Origin: Ruminococcus sp.
GTDB taxonomy: Bacteria; Bacillota; Clostridia; Oscillospirales; Ruminococcaceae
DNA: 36,480 bases
Reading direction: 5' to 3'
Assembly (NCBI GenBank): GCA_021199375.1
Contig: JAJQIB010000006.1
Location: 1 to 36,480, forward strand
The translations under genes and the position numbers were made by a program. Below the pieces are notes generated by a model. The model did not search any database and had not been told where the DNA came from. It worked only from the letters and a program-made list of their open reading frames with translations. Positions 15,279 to 22,196 of this stretch are shown here, one piece after another. Position 1 is the stretch's first letter. Each line of letters opens with the position of its first letter.

Positions 15279-16433
15279 TCAAGAAGCATCTGTAGCTGCT
15301 TCATCACTAGACCTCGACCAGCTTCCAAGAAAATACCACTCGCCATCTATTTTTGCAACGTAAAAGGATTCCGTAAGCGTTGCTGTATCGTCAGAAATAA
15401 AGGTCATGTCAAGGCTCAGCCTTCCCATTTGCTCGATTTCAGCCCTCGGATACTGCCCAAATTGCCTCTCAATTTCCTCGTCAGCCTCCTCGTCCTCAAG
15501 CCACTCCTCAGACGTGATTTTAACGCTATAATCGCTTATTTGGGTATTATCAAGCAGATTTTCAATAGGATCTCTCAAGTCCTCGATGTACACTCCTTCA
15601 ACAAGATCTTCATAGCTTGTGTTATTCTTTTCCACTATAGCATCAAGATACTCGCTGTAAATTAGACCAAGCAGCTTTTCAGCATCAAGCGTTGCATAGG
15701 ATTTTACAATTTCCTCCGCCAGATCATTATAGCTTTCACAGCCATTTTCCTGCACCGTCTCGAAATATTCCTCACCTGTCATATATTCTCTTGTAATGTA
15801 AGAGGCTACAGTATCATCACAATAACAGGTAAGCTTAGTAGCATTGCCATTTTCGTCATACTCATCTACTGTATATTCATATTGCACCTGCGAGGTAATT
15901 TCCTCATCGCTGCCATAGTAGGTGTATTCACTTATTTCGCCGCTTTCGTCATAGCTTTGGCTACAAAAAAGATAGTCATCTTGCCCTTCAAGATAATAAT
16001 AGCGACTTAACGTAGACAATTGTCCTCCACTATAGTCGTAGAGATAGTAGGACGACAGCTTACATGAATCATATATGTTCTCTCGTTCAATGCATCCCTC
16101 AGCGTCATACTCATATCTCGATAGTGAGTTTCCATATTCTGAATTGTAAAGAGAAGCATATTTTGACGCACAAAGAGTAACCACACCGTTTTCATCCATC
16201 TCATAGACATTTATTTTTGAATTGTAAAAATAATTATCCTCGTTGGCAGACTCTCTTATCTCGCTTACAAGCAAATAATCGCTCTCGCCGCTAACGCCCT
16301 GCTCCTCGGTAATTTTGCTCGATGAATCTGACTCGTAGGTGTCAGCAGCATCCGACTTACCGCACGAAACCGCCAAAAAAACAAAAATCAAGCAAGCAAT
16401 TACCACCTGCGTTTTCTTTATAACCCTAATCAC
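15279..16433 (-). CDS. Secreted lipoprotein with YD-like repeats and NTF2-like C-terminus
   Basis: The start is taken as GTG at 16433, preceded by GGAGG (16442-16446) at 8 bases, rather than an upstream ATG at 16472. This gives a clean lipoprotein signal (IRVIKKTQVVIACLIFVFLA, lipobox AVSC). The middle part has tyrosine-rich strands of the YD-repeat sort (YEYDAEGCIERE, SYDESGEISEYTYY, DEYDENGNATKL). The last 150 residues, ending VAKIDGEWYFLGSW, resemble the NTF2-like domain of DUF4878/DUF5105 lipoproteins. The protein is probably anchored on the outer membrane face. The function is unknown. It is monocistronic, with its own promoter and two terminators in tandem. Confidence 0.75.
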   Translation of the reverse strand: MIRVIKKTQVVIACLIFVFLAVSCGKSDAADTYESDSSSKITEEQGVSGESDYLLVSEIRESANEDNYFYNSKINVYEMDENGVVTLCASKYASLYNSEYGNSLSRYEYDAEGCIERENIYDSCKLSSYYLYDYSGGQLSTLSRYYYLEGQDDYLFCSQSYDESGEISEYTYYGSDEEITSQVQYEYTVDEYDENGNATKLTCYCDDTVASYITREYMTGEEYFETVQENGCESYNDLAEEIVKSYATLDAEKLLGLIYSEYLDAIVEKNNTSYEDLVEGVYIEDLRDPIENLLDNTQISDYSVKITSEEWLEDEEADEEIERQFGQYPRAEIEQMGRLSLDMTFISDDTATLTESFYVAKIDGEWYFLGSWSRSSDEAATDAS

Positions 16434-16502
16434 ATCACATTCCTCCATAATTCTTCTCAAAGCATAAAACAATAGCTTAAGCCATCACCCTTACTCTGGT
16501 TA

Positions 16503-16531
16503 AGTATACCATATTATTCGAATAAAGTCAA
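16503..16531 (-). promoter_or_regulatory. Promoter of the lipoprotein gene
   Basis: Minus-strand TTGACT at 16531-16526, a 17-base spacer and TATACT at 16508-16503. Confidence 0.7.
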
Positions 16532-16715
16532 GAACAATCATGATGTTTTATCAAGGTTGCGTATACACAACTTTGACCTACGTAAACAAAGTAAGCATTA
16601 TATTTAACAAGATTTATGTCAAGCTATGCACTTTTTCTTTTGCTATGTGGTGAAATTTTTCTGCCGGATTTCTTTTTTAATGTGGAGATTTTTAATATGG
16701 ATATTTGAAAATGGG

Positions 16716-16744
16716 TTGACAAATCCGAGTAAATAGGATATAAT
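16716..16744 (+). promoter_or_regulatory. Consensus promoter of the plus-strand RNA
   Basis: TTGACA at 16716-16721 and TATAAT at 16739-16744 with a 17-base spacer. It differs from the RNA promoter at 7426-7454 at only two of 29 positions. Confidence 0.85.
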
Positions 16745-16750
16745 ATAGTT

Positions 16751-16976
16751 GAAAGGAAAATCGTAATGCCTTTCAGCTAACCATAAAAGTTATTTTCGTG
16801 GGCTGACACGGTAAAAATCCGACATTAATCCTATTTATTTAGAATAGGCAGTTGGCAGGCAACAGAAAAAGTCCTGAAATTAATACCGTGCTTGTGGGAC
16901 GGTCAGTTGGCGGACAACAGAAAAATCAGTCATTAAAGGGAAAAGCTTCGCTGCGGCTGAGTTTTCCCTTTTAAAT
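16751..16976 (+). ncRNA. Structured non-coding RNA of about 225 nt with tandem hairpins
   Basis: A perfect promoter leads into GAAAGG/CCTTTC (16751-16756 with 16769-16774), right at the expected first base. A long-range helix follows, CACGGTA (16807-16813) with TACCGTG (16884-16890), enclosing a CCTATT/AATAGG hairpin (16830-16848). Then come two copies of a GTTG-loop-CAAC hairpin followed by AGAAAAA, and a strong terminator. No ORF of note is present. I do not recognise the family. The unit lies between a lipoprotein gene and a decayed ORF and fills most of the 16434-16977 gap; about 180 bases before its promoter hold only the lipoprotein promoter. Confidence 0.7.
16849..16925 (+). repeat. 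Two near-identical hairpin repeats inside the RNA
   Basis: The 22-base units at 16849-16870 and 16904-16925 match at 20 positions. Each is CAGTTGGC, two variable bases around G, then CAACAGAAAAA, and folds as GTTG/CAAC with a five-base loop (GCAGG or GCGGA). Confidence 0.8.
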
Positions 16977-16980
16977 TTTA
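16935..16980 (+). terminator. Terminator of the plus-strand RNA
   Basis: AAAGGGAAAA (16935-16944) pairs perfectly with TTTTCCCTTT (16962-16971), with an inner GC stem, then TTAAATTTTA. Confidence 0.8.
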
Positions 16981-17166
16981 GGAGTAATCATAAAAAACTA
17001 ATGTGCCCCCATCGCATGTGCGGGGGTGATCCCGCGGCAGCTTCCTACCAGGTATCTTCACAATCCTCCAGCCGGGCTTGTACTCTATGACTTCCTCAAC
17101 CCGCTCGTAAACCCTCTCAATATCCGGAATTACTTTTGTTTATGTATTGTGATAGGGCACTTGCAT
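16978..17166 (-). pseudogene. Small ORF interrupted by an in-frame stop
   Basis: A perfect AGGAGGT site precedes ATG at 17166. The frame reads MQVPYHNT, a TAA stop at 17142-17140, then about 53 more open codons (TKVIPDIERVYERVEEVI, EYKPGWRIVKIPGRKL, PRDHPRTCDGGT) to a final stop at 16978. The downstream part has sensible protein composition, so this looks like a small gene killed by one nonsense change. The family is not recognised. It sits next to a truncated toxin cassette, in a region of decayed genes. Confidence 0.5.
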
Positions 17167-17242
17167 ACTTACCTCCTAATTTTGGTATAAAAATAACACC
17201 CACACCGTATGTGTGAGTGCTAAACTATTAGAAATTCGTATT

Positions 17243-17473
17243 TTATTCGTCTTTTTTTGTTCTGCCTTTAAAAAAATCTGCCCAAAAAGGGTTTTCTCTG
17301 TCGAAAATTTCTTTTTCCTCCGCAGTAAGCGACCACGGATAATCTTTAAACAGATTATATACTTTCTTTTTGTCAAATGAAAATTCAAAGACACCATCTC
17401 TGTCGGAGGTGTCAACCCAATATACCTTATCCGTTTTATTTTCTTTATAGAATGTTGCTTTTTTACTTGACAT
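17243..17473 (-). CDS. Putative immunity protein for the MuF/papain-like toxin
   Basis: This 76-residue acidic soluble protein (MSSKKATFYKENKTDKVYW, then PWSLTAEEKEIFDRENPFWA) has no recognised domain. It starts 11 bases inside the end of the toxin gene, the same overlap style as the toxin-immunity pair at 4461-5478. Size, charge and position make it the likely antidote to the upstream cysteine-protease-fold toxin. That role is inferred from context only. Confidence 0.65.
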   Translation of the reverse strand: MSSKKATFYKENKTDKVYWVDTSDRDGVFEFSFDKKKVYNLFKDYPWSLTAEEKEIFDRENPFWADFFKGRTKKDE

Positions 17474-18320
17474 ATCCAGTAGCTCCTTTAGCTTGTTCGT
17501 AAGATGAGGTATTTATATACCCTAATATAGTTTCAAATTCGTCATTTCCCAATTGACTAATATCAGTAGCATATGCCGCTGAAAAATATTTCGATGATGG
17601 TGAACAGCCAAACCTGCTTTTTAGCTTTGCACCTACGTCACCAAAATTTTTCCAACCATTTCTAATAGGAGATTGCAATTCTAAATACTGGGGTATCCCG
17701 CTGTTAATTCTAACAATTGCAGCATGGCGTCCCACTGAAAGGTAATATTCTTTTCCCTCTTCTAATTGCTGAATAATTCTTTTCCCGTTAGTCAGACTTG
17801 TTTTAGCAGAATTAACTTCGATAGTTTTTGCTCCAACTGCGTCAAACATTTTTACTTTATTGATTTTGTTTGAGAAAAATATCATACTATCTCCGCCGCG
17901 AAAGTCCAGCACATCATATCCTTGCTTTTGTCCGGCATATGCCAAAGCCACGGAAGCACAAGAACCTTCTGTCTTGTCACCTCCACTGATCATATCTATT
18001 ATTTCACTTTCACTTAGCTTCTCTTTGCGTAATTTAACCTCGTTATATTCGATGTTAGCGGTTTCTAAACGATTATTAATATAGTCACGTGCTTTTTCGT
18101 TTAGTGTCTCAATTTGTTTTTCTCGCTCAATTATATCATCAATTCGTGTATTTGTCAAGGATTTTAGATTTTGCTCCTCAAACGCCCGCACTTCACTCTC
18201 GCTCAACTGATACGACTTCTTGTTATGCACGTTAGTAACAGTCTTATCGCAAATGCTTTCGACTGTGCAATTGCAATTATCGTGCCGCCTAAAAACATTA
18301 TCGCCGCTCTTGATATCCAC
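17463..18320 (-). CDS. 5'-truncated MuF protein with papain-like toxin domain
   Basis: The annotated 285 residues begin at a GTG codon. The frame stays open upstream to a TGA at 18408-18410 and encodes SGKNCKWCKDLAGTYEYG just before it. Together with FRRHDNCNC (10-18) this is the metal-binding end of a phage MuF (SPP1 gp7-like) domain, so the normal N-terminus is missing. After a helical linker comes a papain-fold toxin domain with Cys121 (EGSCASVALAYA), His199 (VGRHAAIVRI) and an acidic/amide residue in YLELQSP (213-217). MuF-fused toxins are known polymorphic toxins in Firmicutes phages. No head, portal or other phage gene lies beside it, so this is an orphan cassette. Translation may start at GTG or not at all. 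Confidence 0.65.
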   Translation of the reverse strand: MDIKSGDNVFRRHDNCNCTVESICDKTVTNVHNKKSYQLSESEVRAFEEQNLKSLTNTRIDDIIEREKQIETLNEKARDYINNRLETANIEYNEVKLRKEKLSESEIIDMISGGDKTEGSCASVALAYAGQKQGYDVLDFRGGDSMIFFSNKINKVKMFDAVGAKTIEVNSAKTSLTNGKRIIQQLEEGKEYYLSVGRHAAIVRINSGIPQYLELQSPIRNGWKNFGDVGAKLKSRFGCSPSSKYFSAAYATDISQLGNDEFETILGYINTSSYEQAKGATGYVK

Positions 18321-18474
18321 ACCGTACTCATACGTGCCTGCGAGGTCTTTACACCACTTGCAGTTTTTACCACTGTGAGGCTTGGTGTTCCCTGCAAATA
18401 GGAGTGATCAGATTGAGCAAAATATATTTTGACTCGCCAAGATTAACATGATTTTTTCTTTGAAAAATCAAGCT

Positions 18475-19350
18475 TTAATTATTGCACAAAAGCTTTAAAG
18501 CCCCTGCCAAATCGCTGTCAATGCAAATAGCTTGCCAGCTAATCTCGCTTGGTGCGTACACCTCACCATAATTTATACATGCATAAACTGCCTTTGGATT
18601 TTCATTTGTCATTTTCCAAAACGGATATTTAATGATAATAGGAGTATTCATGCCAACGCCAAGCTCAAGAAATACAACGTGTAAATTTTTATACCGACGG
18701 ATAAAATCGCTGTAACGCTCAGACGCTTTGTGCCAGCCCTCGTCCTCGACAAAGCTATCATCGCATCTTAAATTCATCGTCATTGGCGCACCGCAAATTG
18801 GACAATGCGGTATAAGCTCTGACGGAATTTTCATATCCTTCTGTTTAGCCACCATTTGGCAAACCACTTTCTCATTTTCATACGTCTTTTGATGACAAGG
18901 CTTTGAGCATTGCCACAATCCGTAATCGCCTTGTGTATAAAATAGTCGCTTTTTGTCAAATCCTGCAAGCTGAAACTGATGGTCAACATTTGTTGTCAGC
19001 ACGAAATAATCCTTATCCTTCACAAGCTTTAACAAATCGGTATACGGTTTACCTACGCCTGCTTCATAGCGATTTATAAGAATATGCCTTGACCACCATG
19101 CCCAATATTCTTCCAGCGTATCAAATGGGTAAAAGCCGCCTGAATACATATCACGGATACCGTATTTTTGTTTAAAGTCAGAGAAGTACTTTTCAAAACG
19201 TTCACCGCTGTAGTTCATACCCGCAGAAGCAGAAAGCCCCGCACCTGCACCAATAACAATAGCATCAGCCGTTTCTATTTCTTCCTTTAGTCTTTTTATT
19301 CTATCCGAGTAGGCTTCGGTAGATTCGAAAATCCTCGTCCTTGAAAACAT
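18475..19350 (-). CDS. M-class sirtuin (SirTM), protein ADP-ribosyltransferase type
   Basis: This 291-residue Sir2-fold protein has GAGAGLSASAGMNYSGERF (34-52) for NAD binding and a zinc site formed by CSKPC (148-152) and CPICG. The usual catalytic histidine position reads TQGDYG with Gln140, and the TTN of TTNVD gives Asn121. In M-class sirtuins this His-to-Gln change goes with protein ADP-ribosylation rather than deacetylation. The class is typically encoded beside a macrodomain protein that removes the mark, as here. The start at 19350 has a GAGGTGA site and overlaps the macrodomain gene by 50 bases. The usual substrates of the system (GcvH-like carrier and lipoate ligase) are not in this operon, so the target is unclear. 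Confidence 0.85.
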   Translation of the reverse strand: MFSRTRIFESTEAYSDRIKRLKEEIETADAIVIGAGAGLSASAGMNYSGERFEKYFSDFKQKYGIRDMYSGGFYPFDTLEEYWAWWSRHILINRYEAGVGKPYTDLLKLVKDKDYFVLTTNVDHQFQLAGFDKKRLFYTQGDYGLWQCSKPCHQKTYENEKVVCQMVAKQKDMKIPSELIPHCPICGAPMTMNLRCDDSFVEDEGWHKASERYSDFIRRYKNLHVVFLELGVGMNTPIIIKYPFWKMTNENPKAVYACINYGEVYAPSEISWQAICIDSDLAGALKLLCNN

Positions 19351-20074
19351 TAAAAATCACCTCTATTTCACTTTTACATTTTGCTCTGTATTTTCTTACG
19401 CTGTCGACTGCAATTTCTGCTGCCCTTTCATTTGGAAAATGAAACTCACCTGTTGAGATACAACAAAATGCGATAGATTTAATGCCGCTTTCTTCTGCTA
19501 GCTCCAAACAGGATTCATAGCAATTTGCAAGCTGTTCGCAATGCTTTTTCGTTAGCCTGCCATCTACAATAGGTCCTACGGTATGAAGCACATAATCACA
19601 CGGCAAATTAAACGCAGGTGTAATTTTTGCACCACCTGTTTCTTCCTCATGCCCCTGCTTTCGCATTATCTCATAGCAAGCATTACGCAGCTGTGTGCCC
19701 GCAAATGTGTGAATACAGTTGTCAATACACCCATGGTTTGGATAAAAGCAGCCTAGCATTTGCGAGTTTGCTGCATTTACAATTGCTCCACATTTTAGCG
19801 TGGTGATATCTCCCTGCCAAAGATAAATATTGTTCTCAATCGGCGTTAAATTACGATAGTCGGTAACACCCTTTAAATTGATTTCCTCCTGCAAATACTC
19901 GTCCTGCACTCGTATAAATTCGGGAACTGCTTCTTTCGGCATACGAATATTGAATAATGCTCTGAGTAGCTGTTTCTGCTCGTTCTCACTTGTCGGAATA
20001 TCCATTGTGGAGTAGCGCTTGTCCTCACTCAACAGATAACGTATCAAAAATTCTCGTTTTTCAGTCTGGTTCAT
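19301..20074 (-). CDS. Zinc-type macrodomain ADP-ribosyl hydrolase
   Basis: This protein of 257 residues has an N-terminal helical extension (1-80) and then the macrodomain: LWQGDITTLKCGAIVNAANS (85-104) binds ADP-ribose. GCFYPNHGCIDNCIH (108-122) has the Cys/His set expected for the zinc-containing macrodomains linked to SirTM. ISTGEFHFP is the late loop. It should reverse protein ADP-ribosylation. I chose the ATG at 20074 over one 48 bases upstream because GAGGTGA lies just before it; that site overlaps the stop of the ferredoxin-type gene, so translation is coupled. Confidence 0.85.
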   Translation of the reverse strand: MNQTEKREFLIRYLLSEDKRYSTMDIPTSENEQKQLLRALFNIRMPKEAVPEFIRVQDEYLQEEINLKGVTDYRNLTPIENNIYLWQGDITTLKCGAIVNAANSQMLGCFYPNHGCIDNCIHTFAGTQLRNACYEIMRKQGHEEETGGAKITPAFNLPCDYVLHTVGPIVDGRLTKKHCEQLANCYESCLELAEESGIKSIAFCCISTGEFHFPNERAAEIAVDSVRKYRAKCKSEIEVIFNVFKDEDFRIYRSLLG

Positions 20075-20079
20075 TGAAA

Positions 20080-20676
20080 TCACCTCTTGAAAATTGCTCT
20101 TTGCGGACAGTTTTCTGCACATCTTCCACAGCGTAGGCAGTGGTTCTGATTGATTACGGCAGGAGGGCGCAAAACGTCAATGCACTTTTGCGGACAAACT
20201 GAATTACAGATTCCACATCCGATACAGTTGTTTCCAACGAAGTAACCACCTGTGTGAACCTTTGCACCGCCGATGGTGATACTGCCTCTTGTGACATTGG
20301 TCGGGTCACTTATATCGAAAAATTCTCCTGTTGCCTCGTAAAGCCTGAACACTTCGAGTGCTGAGCGTGTATCATTGGGATAAATGCCTTTCATGTAAGG
20401 ATTCTTCTCAAAAATTTCGTCAAGCTTTTCACTGCCAATATTTTGAATTTTACCTCTCAAGGAGACAGATTTTTTGTCCTTTGTGGCAGATAAGGCGATA
20501 AATTTTTGCTCCATAAGCTGCTCATAAAAGGCTTTGCCCTTTGCCGTTAGAAAGTATATACCCTTGTCATCATACAGCATGATGTCTATAACTCTTGTGA
20601 CAGGCTTACCATCATTGTCAAGCGTTGCAACAACGGTTGAGTGTATATCCTCTACGAGAATTTTCAGATAGTCCAT
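20080..20676 (-). CDS. PNPOx-like flavin protein fused to 2x[4Fe-4S] ferredoxin
   Basis: This 198-residue protein has an N-terminal split-barrel of the pyridoxamine-phosphate-oxidase type (STVVATLDNDGKPVTRVIDI, then FYEQLMEQKFIALSA), which usually binds FMN. The C-terminus carries two [4Fe-4S] motifs, CIGCGICNSVCP and CLRCGRCAENCP. It should pass electrons between iron-sulphur clusters and flavin in the cytoplasm. It is first in the operon with the macrodomain and sirtuin genes. No separate promoter is visible, so it may be reached by read-through of the terminator at 20692-20724 from the Rrf2-type promoter. Confidence 0.8.
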   Translation of the reverse strand: MDYLKILVEDIHSTVVATLDNDGKPVTRVIDIMLYDDKGIYFLTAKGKAFYEQLMEQKFIALSATKDKKSVSLRGKIQNIGSEKLDEIFEKNPYMKGIYPNDTRSALEVFRLYEATGEFFDISDPTNVTRGSITIGGAKVHTGGYFVGNNCIGCGICNSVCPQKCIDVLRPPAVINQNHCLRCGRCAENCPQRAIFKR

Positions 20677-20691
20677 AGAAATACTCCCTTT

Positions 20692-20724
20692 GAAAAATGT
20701 GCCGAAGAATAAATCAACGGCACA
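20692..20724 (-). terminator. Terminator or attenuator after the Rossmann oxidoreductase gene
   Basis: TGTGCCG (20698-20704) pairs with CGGCACA (20718-20724), then ATTTTTC on the minus strand. The stem is short, so some read-through to the next operon is plausible. Confidence 0.6.
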
Positions 20725-20741
20725 CTTATTACGTCCAGCTA

Positions 20742-21371
20742 TTACTTTCTTACAACAGAAATTCTTTCTTGGATGTGATTGCCATTTGTGATTTCATCAA
20801 CCATAGCGATTGCATAGTCAGCATATGAGATGATGCTCTCATTTCTATCATTGAGTGTAAGTTCTTCGCCTGCGAGGATATATTCGCCTGTGCGTTCACC
20901 ATCAGCCTGGAAGTCACCGGCTGGGCTAATGTATGTCCACTTAACATCGTTTCTCTCACGAAGTTCACCAAGTGCCTTTGCCATTGCCTTTGCGATTGGC
21001 TGATAGCTGTCAGGGAAATCCGGACCGTCAGATACGCAAGCAGTGTGTTCAGGATTAACATAAAGGCTGCCTGCACCGCCTACAACGAGGAATCTTACGT
21101 CTGTTCCTGAGAGAGCATCGCAAAGGTGCTTCTGTGTGGTGGAATGACCAGGGAGTGTGTCCTCTGTCCAAGCACCGAACGCATCAACCACTGCATCGAA
21201 GCCTGTGAGGTCAGCCTTTGTGATGTCAAAGATGTCTTTCTTGATGTAGGTCTGAGCAACTGTGTTGTTGTCACCTCTGCCGAAAGCTGTTACCTCAATA
21301 CCTCTGTTCACTGCCTCTGCGATTACCTTGTTTGCAACTCTGCCGTTTGCTGCTACTACTGCGATTTTCAT
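20742..21371 (-). CDS. NAD(P)-binding Rossmann oxidoreductase (YwnB-like)
   Basis: This protein of 209 residues begins MKIAVVAANGRVANKVIAEA, an NAD(P)-binding loop of the atypical short-chain dehydrogenase type (GxxGxxG degenerate to ANGRVAN). It has VVDAFGAW and VVGGAGSL strands and WTYISPAGDF late. Relatives include YwnB-like proteins and NmrA-like sensors of NAD(P) state. The start at 21371 is chosen because GGAGG (21380-21384) is correctly placed. The promoter carries two Rrf2-like palindromes and the rrf2 gene lies upstream in the same orientation, so redox or nitrosative control is likely. Confidence 0.85.
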   Translation of the reverse strand: MKIAVVAANGRVANKVIAEAVNRGIEVTAFGRGDNNTVAQTYIKKDIFDITKADLTGFDAVVDAFGAWTEDTLPGHSTTQKHLCDALSGTDVRFLVVGGAGSLYVNPEHTACVSDGPDFPDSYQPIAKAMAKALGELRERNDVKWTYISPAGDFQADGERTGEYILAGEELTLNDRNESIISYADYAIAMVDEITNGNHIQERISVVRK

Positions 21372-21405
21372 AGTGATTACCTCCATAAAAAATTATATCT
21401 TCTTT

Positions 21406-21470
21406 GTTGTAACTTTCGTTGTTACAACTATAGTATATCACACATCTGTTGTAATGTCAATAGTTACATC
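21406..21470 (-). promoter_or_regulatory. Oxidoreductase promoter with two Rrf2-type operators
   Basis: Minus-strand TTGACA at 21460-21455, a 17-base spacer and TATACT at 21437-21432. Operator 1 (21406-21428) is a perfect palindrome, GTTGTAAC-N7-GTTACAAC, downstream of the -10. Operator 2 (21448-21470) is GTTGTAAT-N7-GTTACATC and covers the -35. Their centres are 42 bases apart, about four helical turns. The adjacent Rrf2 protein is the obvious binder. Confidence 0.8.
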
Positions 21471-21498
21471 AACATTTCTTTGTAAACTTTATATGAAC

Positions 21499-21527
21499 AA
21501 AAAAGCCGCAGAAATTATATCTGCGGC
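21499..21527 (-). terminator. Terminator of the rrf2 gene
   Basis: GCCGCAGA (21505-21512) pairs with TCTGCGGC (21520-21527), then TTTTTT on the minus strand (21504-21499). Confidence 0.85.
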
Positions 21528-21533
21528 ACATGC

Positions 21534-21974
21534 TTAATTCTCTTCACTTATACTCTTTTGAGTATCGTTTATCACATCTTTTATGGTTATTTCTGCCATT
21601 TTCTGCTCCATTGCCTGTTGAATGCTTTCAAGCTTATCGTCAAGTCCCTTGTGAATGTTTCTACCGACAGGACAGGCAGTATTTGGATTTTCATGGAAAT
21701 GAAACAGCTGCTCATCCTCAATGCTGTCAACAGCTTTAAAAATGTCAAGCAGTGTAATTTCATCAAGCGGCTTTGCTGGCTCGATTCCTCCCGTGCCTCT
21801 CGCCACATTGATAAGTCCCGCACGCTTTAGCTGCTGCATGACCTTTCTAATTATGACGGGATTGACATTTACACTTCCAGCCAAAAAATCGCTTGTAAGC
21901 TTATATTCGTCCTTAAATGTATCTATACACGCAAAAATATGAATTGCGATTGTAAACCTGCTTGAAATCTGCAT
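21534..21974 (-). CDS. Rrf2-family transcriptional regulator
   Basis: This 146-residue protein begins MQISSRFTIAIHIFACIDTF and has the Rrf2 winged helix with NPVIIRKVMQQLKRAGLINVARGTGG and the TLLDIFKAVD helix. It has only one conserved-position cysteine (TACPVGRN), not the three-cysteine set of IscR/NsrR, so it resembles YwnA/CymR-like members that need no cluster. It probably represses the downstream oxidoreductase promoter. The promoter is at 22014-22042 and AAGAGGAG is the ribosome site. Confidence 0.9.
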   Translation of the reverse strand: MQISSRFTIAIHIFACIDTFKDEYKLTSDFLAGSVNVNPVIIRKVMQQLKRAGLINVARGTGGIEPAKPLDEITLLDIFKAVDSIEDEQLFHFHENPNTACPVGRNIHKGLDDKLESIQQAMEQKMAEITIKDVINDTQKSISEEN

Positions 21975-22013
21975 GAGAATATACTCCTCTTTTCACCGAA
22001 TGCTTTTACTAAC

Positions 22014-22042
22014 AGTATAGCACAAAATGAGCTTTTTTTCAA
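22014..22042 (-). promoter_or_regulatory. rrf2 promoter
   Basis: Minus-strand TTGAAA at 22042-22037, a 17-base spacer and TATACT at 22019-22014. Confidence 0.65.
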
Positions 22043-22100
22043 TAGCAAATTACATTTTTTCATTCTAAGCAAAAAGCACAAAAGCACCACTGTCGAAGCT

Positions 22101-22129
22101 TGACTTTTTGTGGAATTTGTGATATAATA
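22101..22129 (+). promoter_or_regulatory. Promoter of the helicase-DUF4391-mod operon
   Basis: TTGACT at 22101-22106 and TATAAT at 22124-22129 with a 17-base spacer, 68 bases before the start codon. Confidence 0.75.
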
Positions 22130-22196
22130 CTTAATGACTGAATGCTATAAATGAAGCCGTCAACGGAATTTGTGGACGGTGAAAGGAGGCGTGTAC

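Noticed and set aside
15016-15282. An 88-residue frame on the minus strand in the padR-lipoprotein gap
   Set aside because: It runs through two terminators and the padR promoter, has no ribosome site and no sensible composition.
17003-17034. A CRISPR array near 17000
   Set aside because: Only one repeat-like copy is present, no spacers of regular length and no cas genes are seen, and the bases lie in frame in a small ORF.
18421-18474. A terminator after the sirtuin gene
   Set aside because: The only stem (GATTTTT/AAAAATC) is all A-T apart from its end pair and has no GC base, so it is too weak to call.
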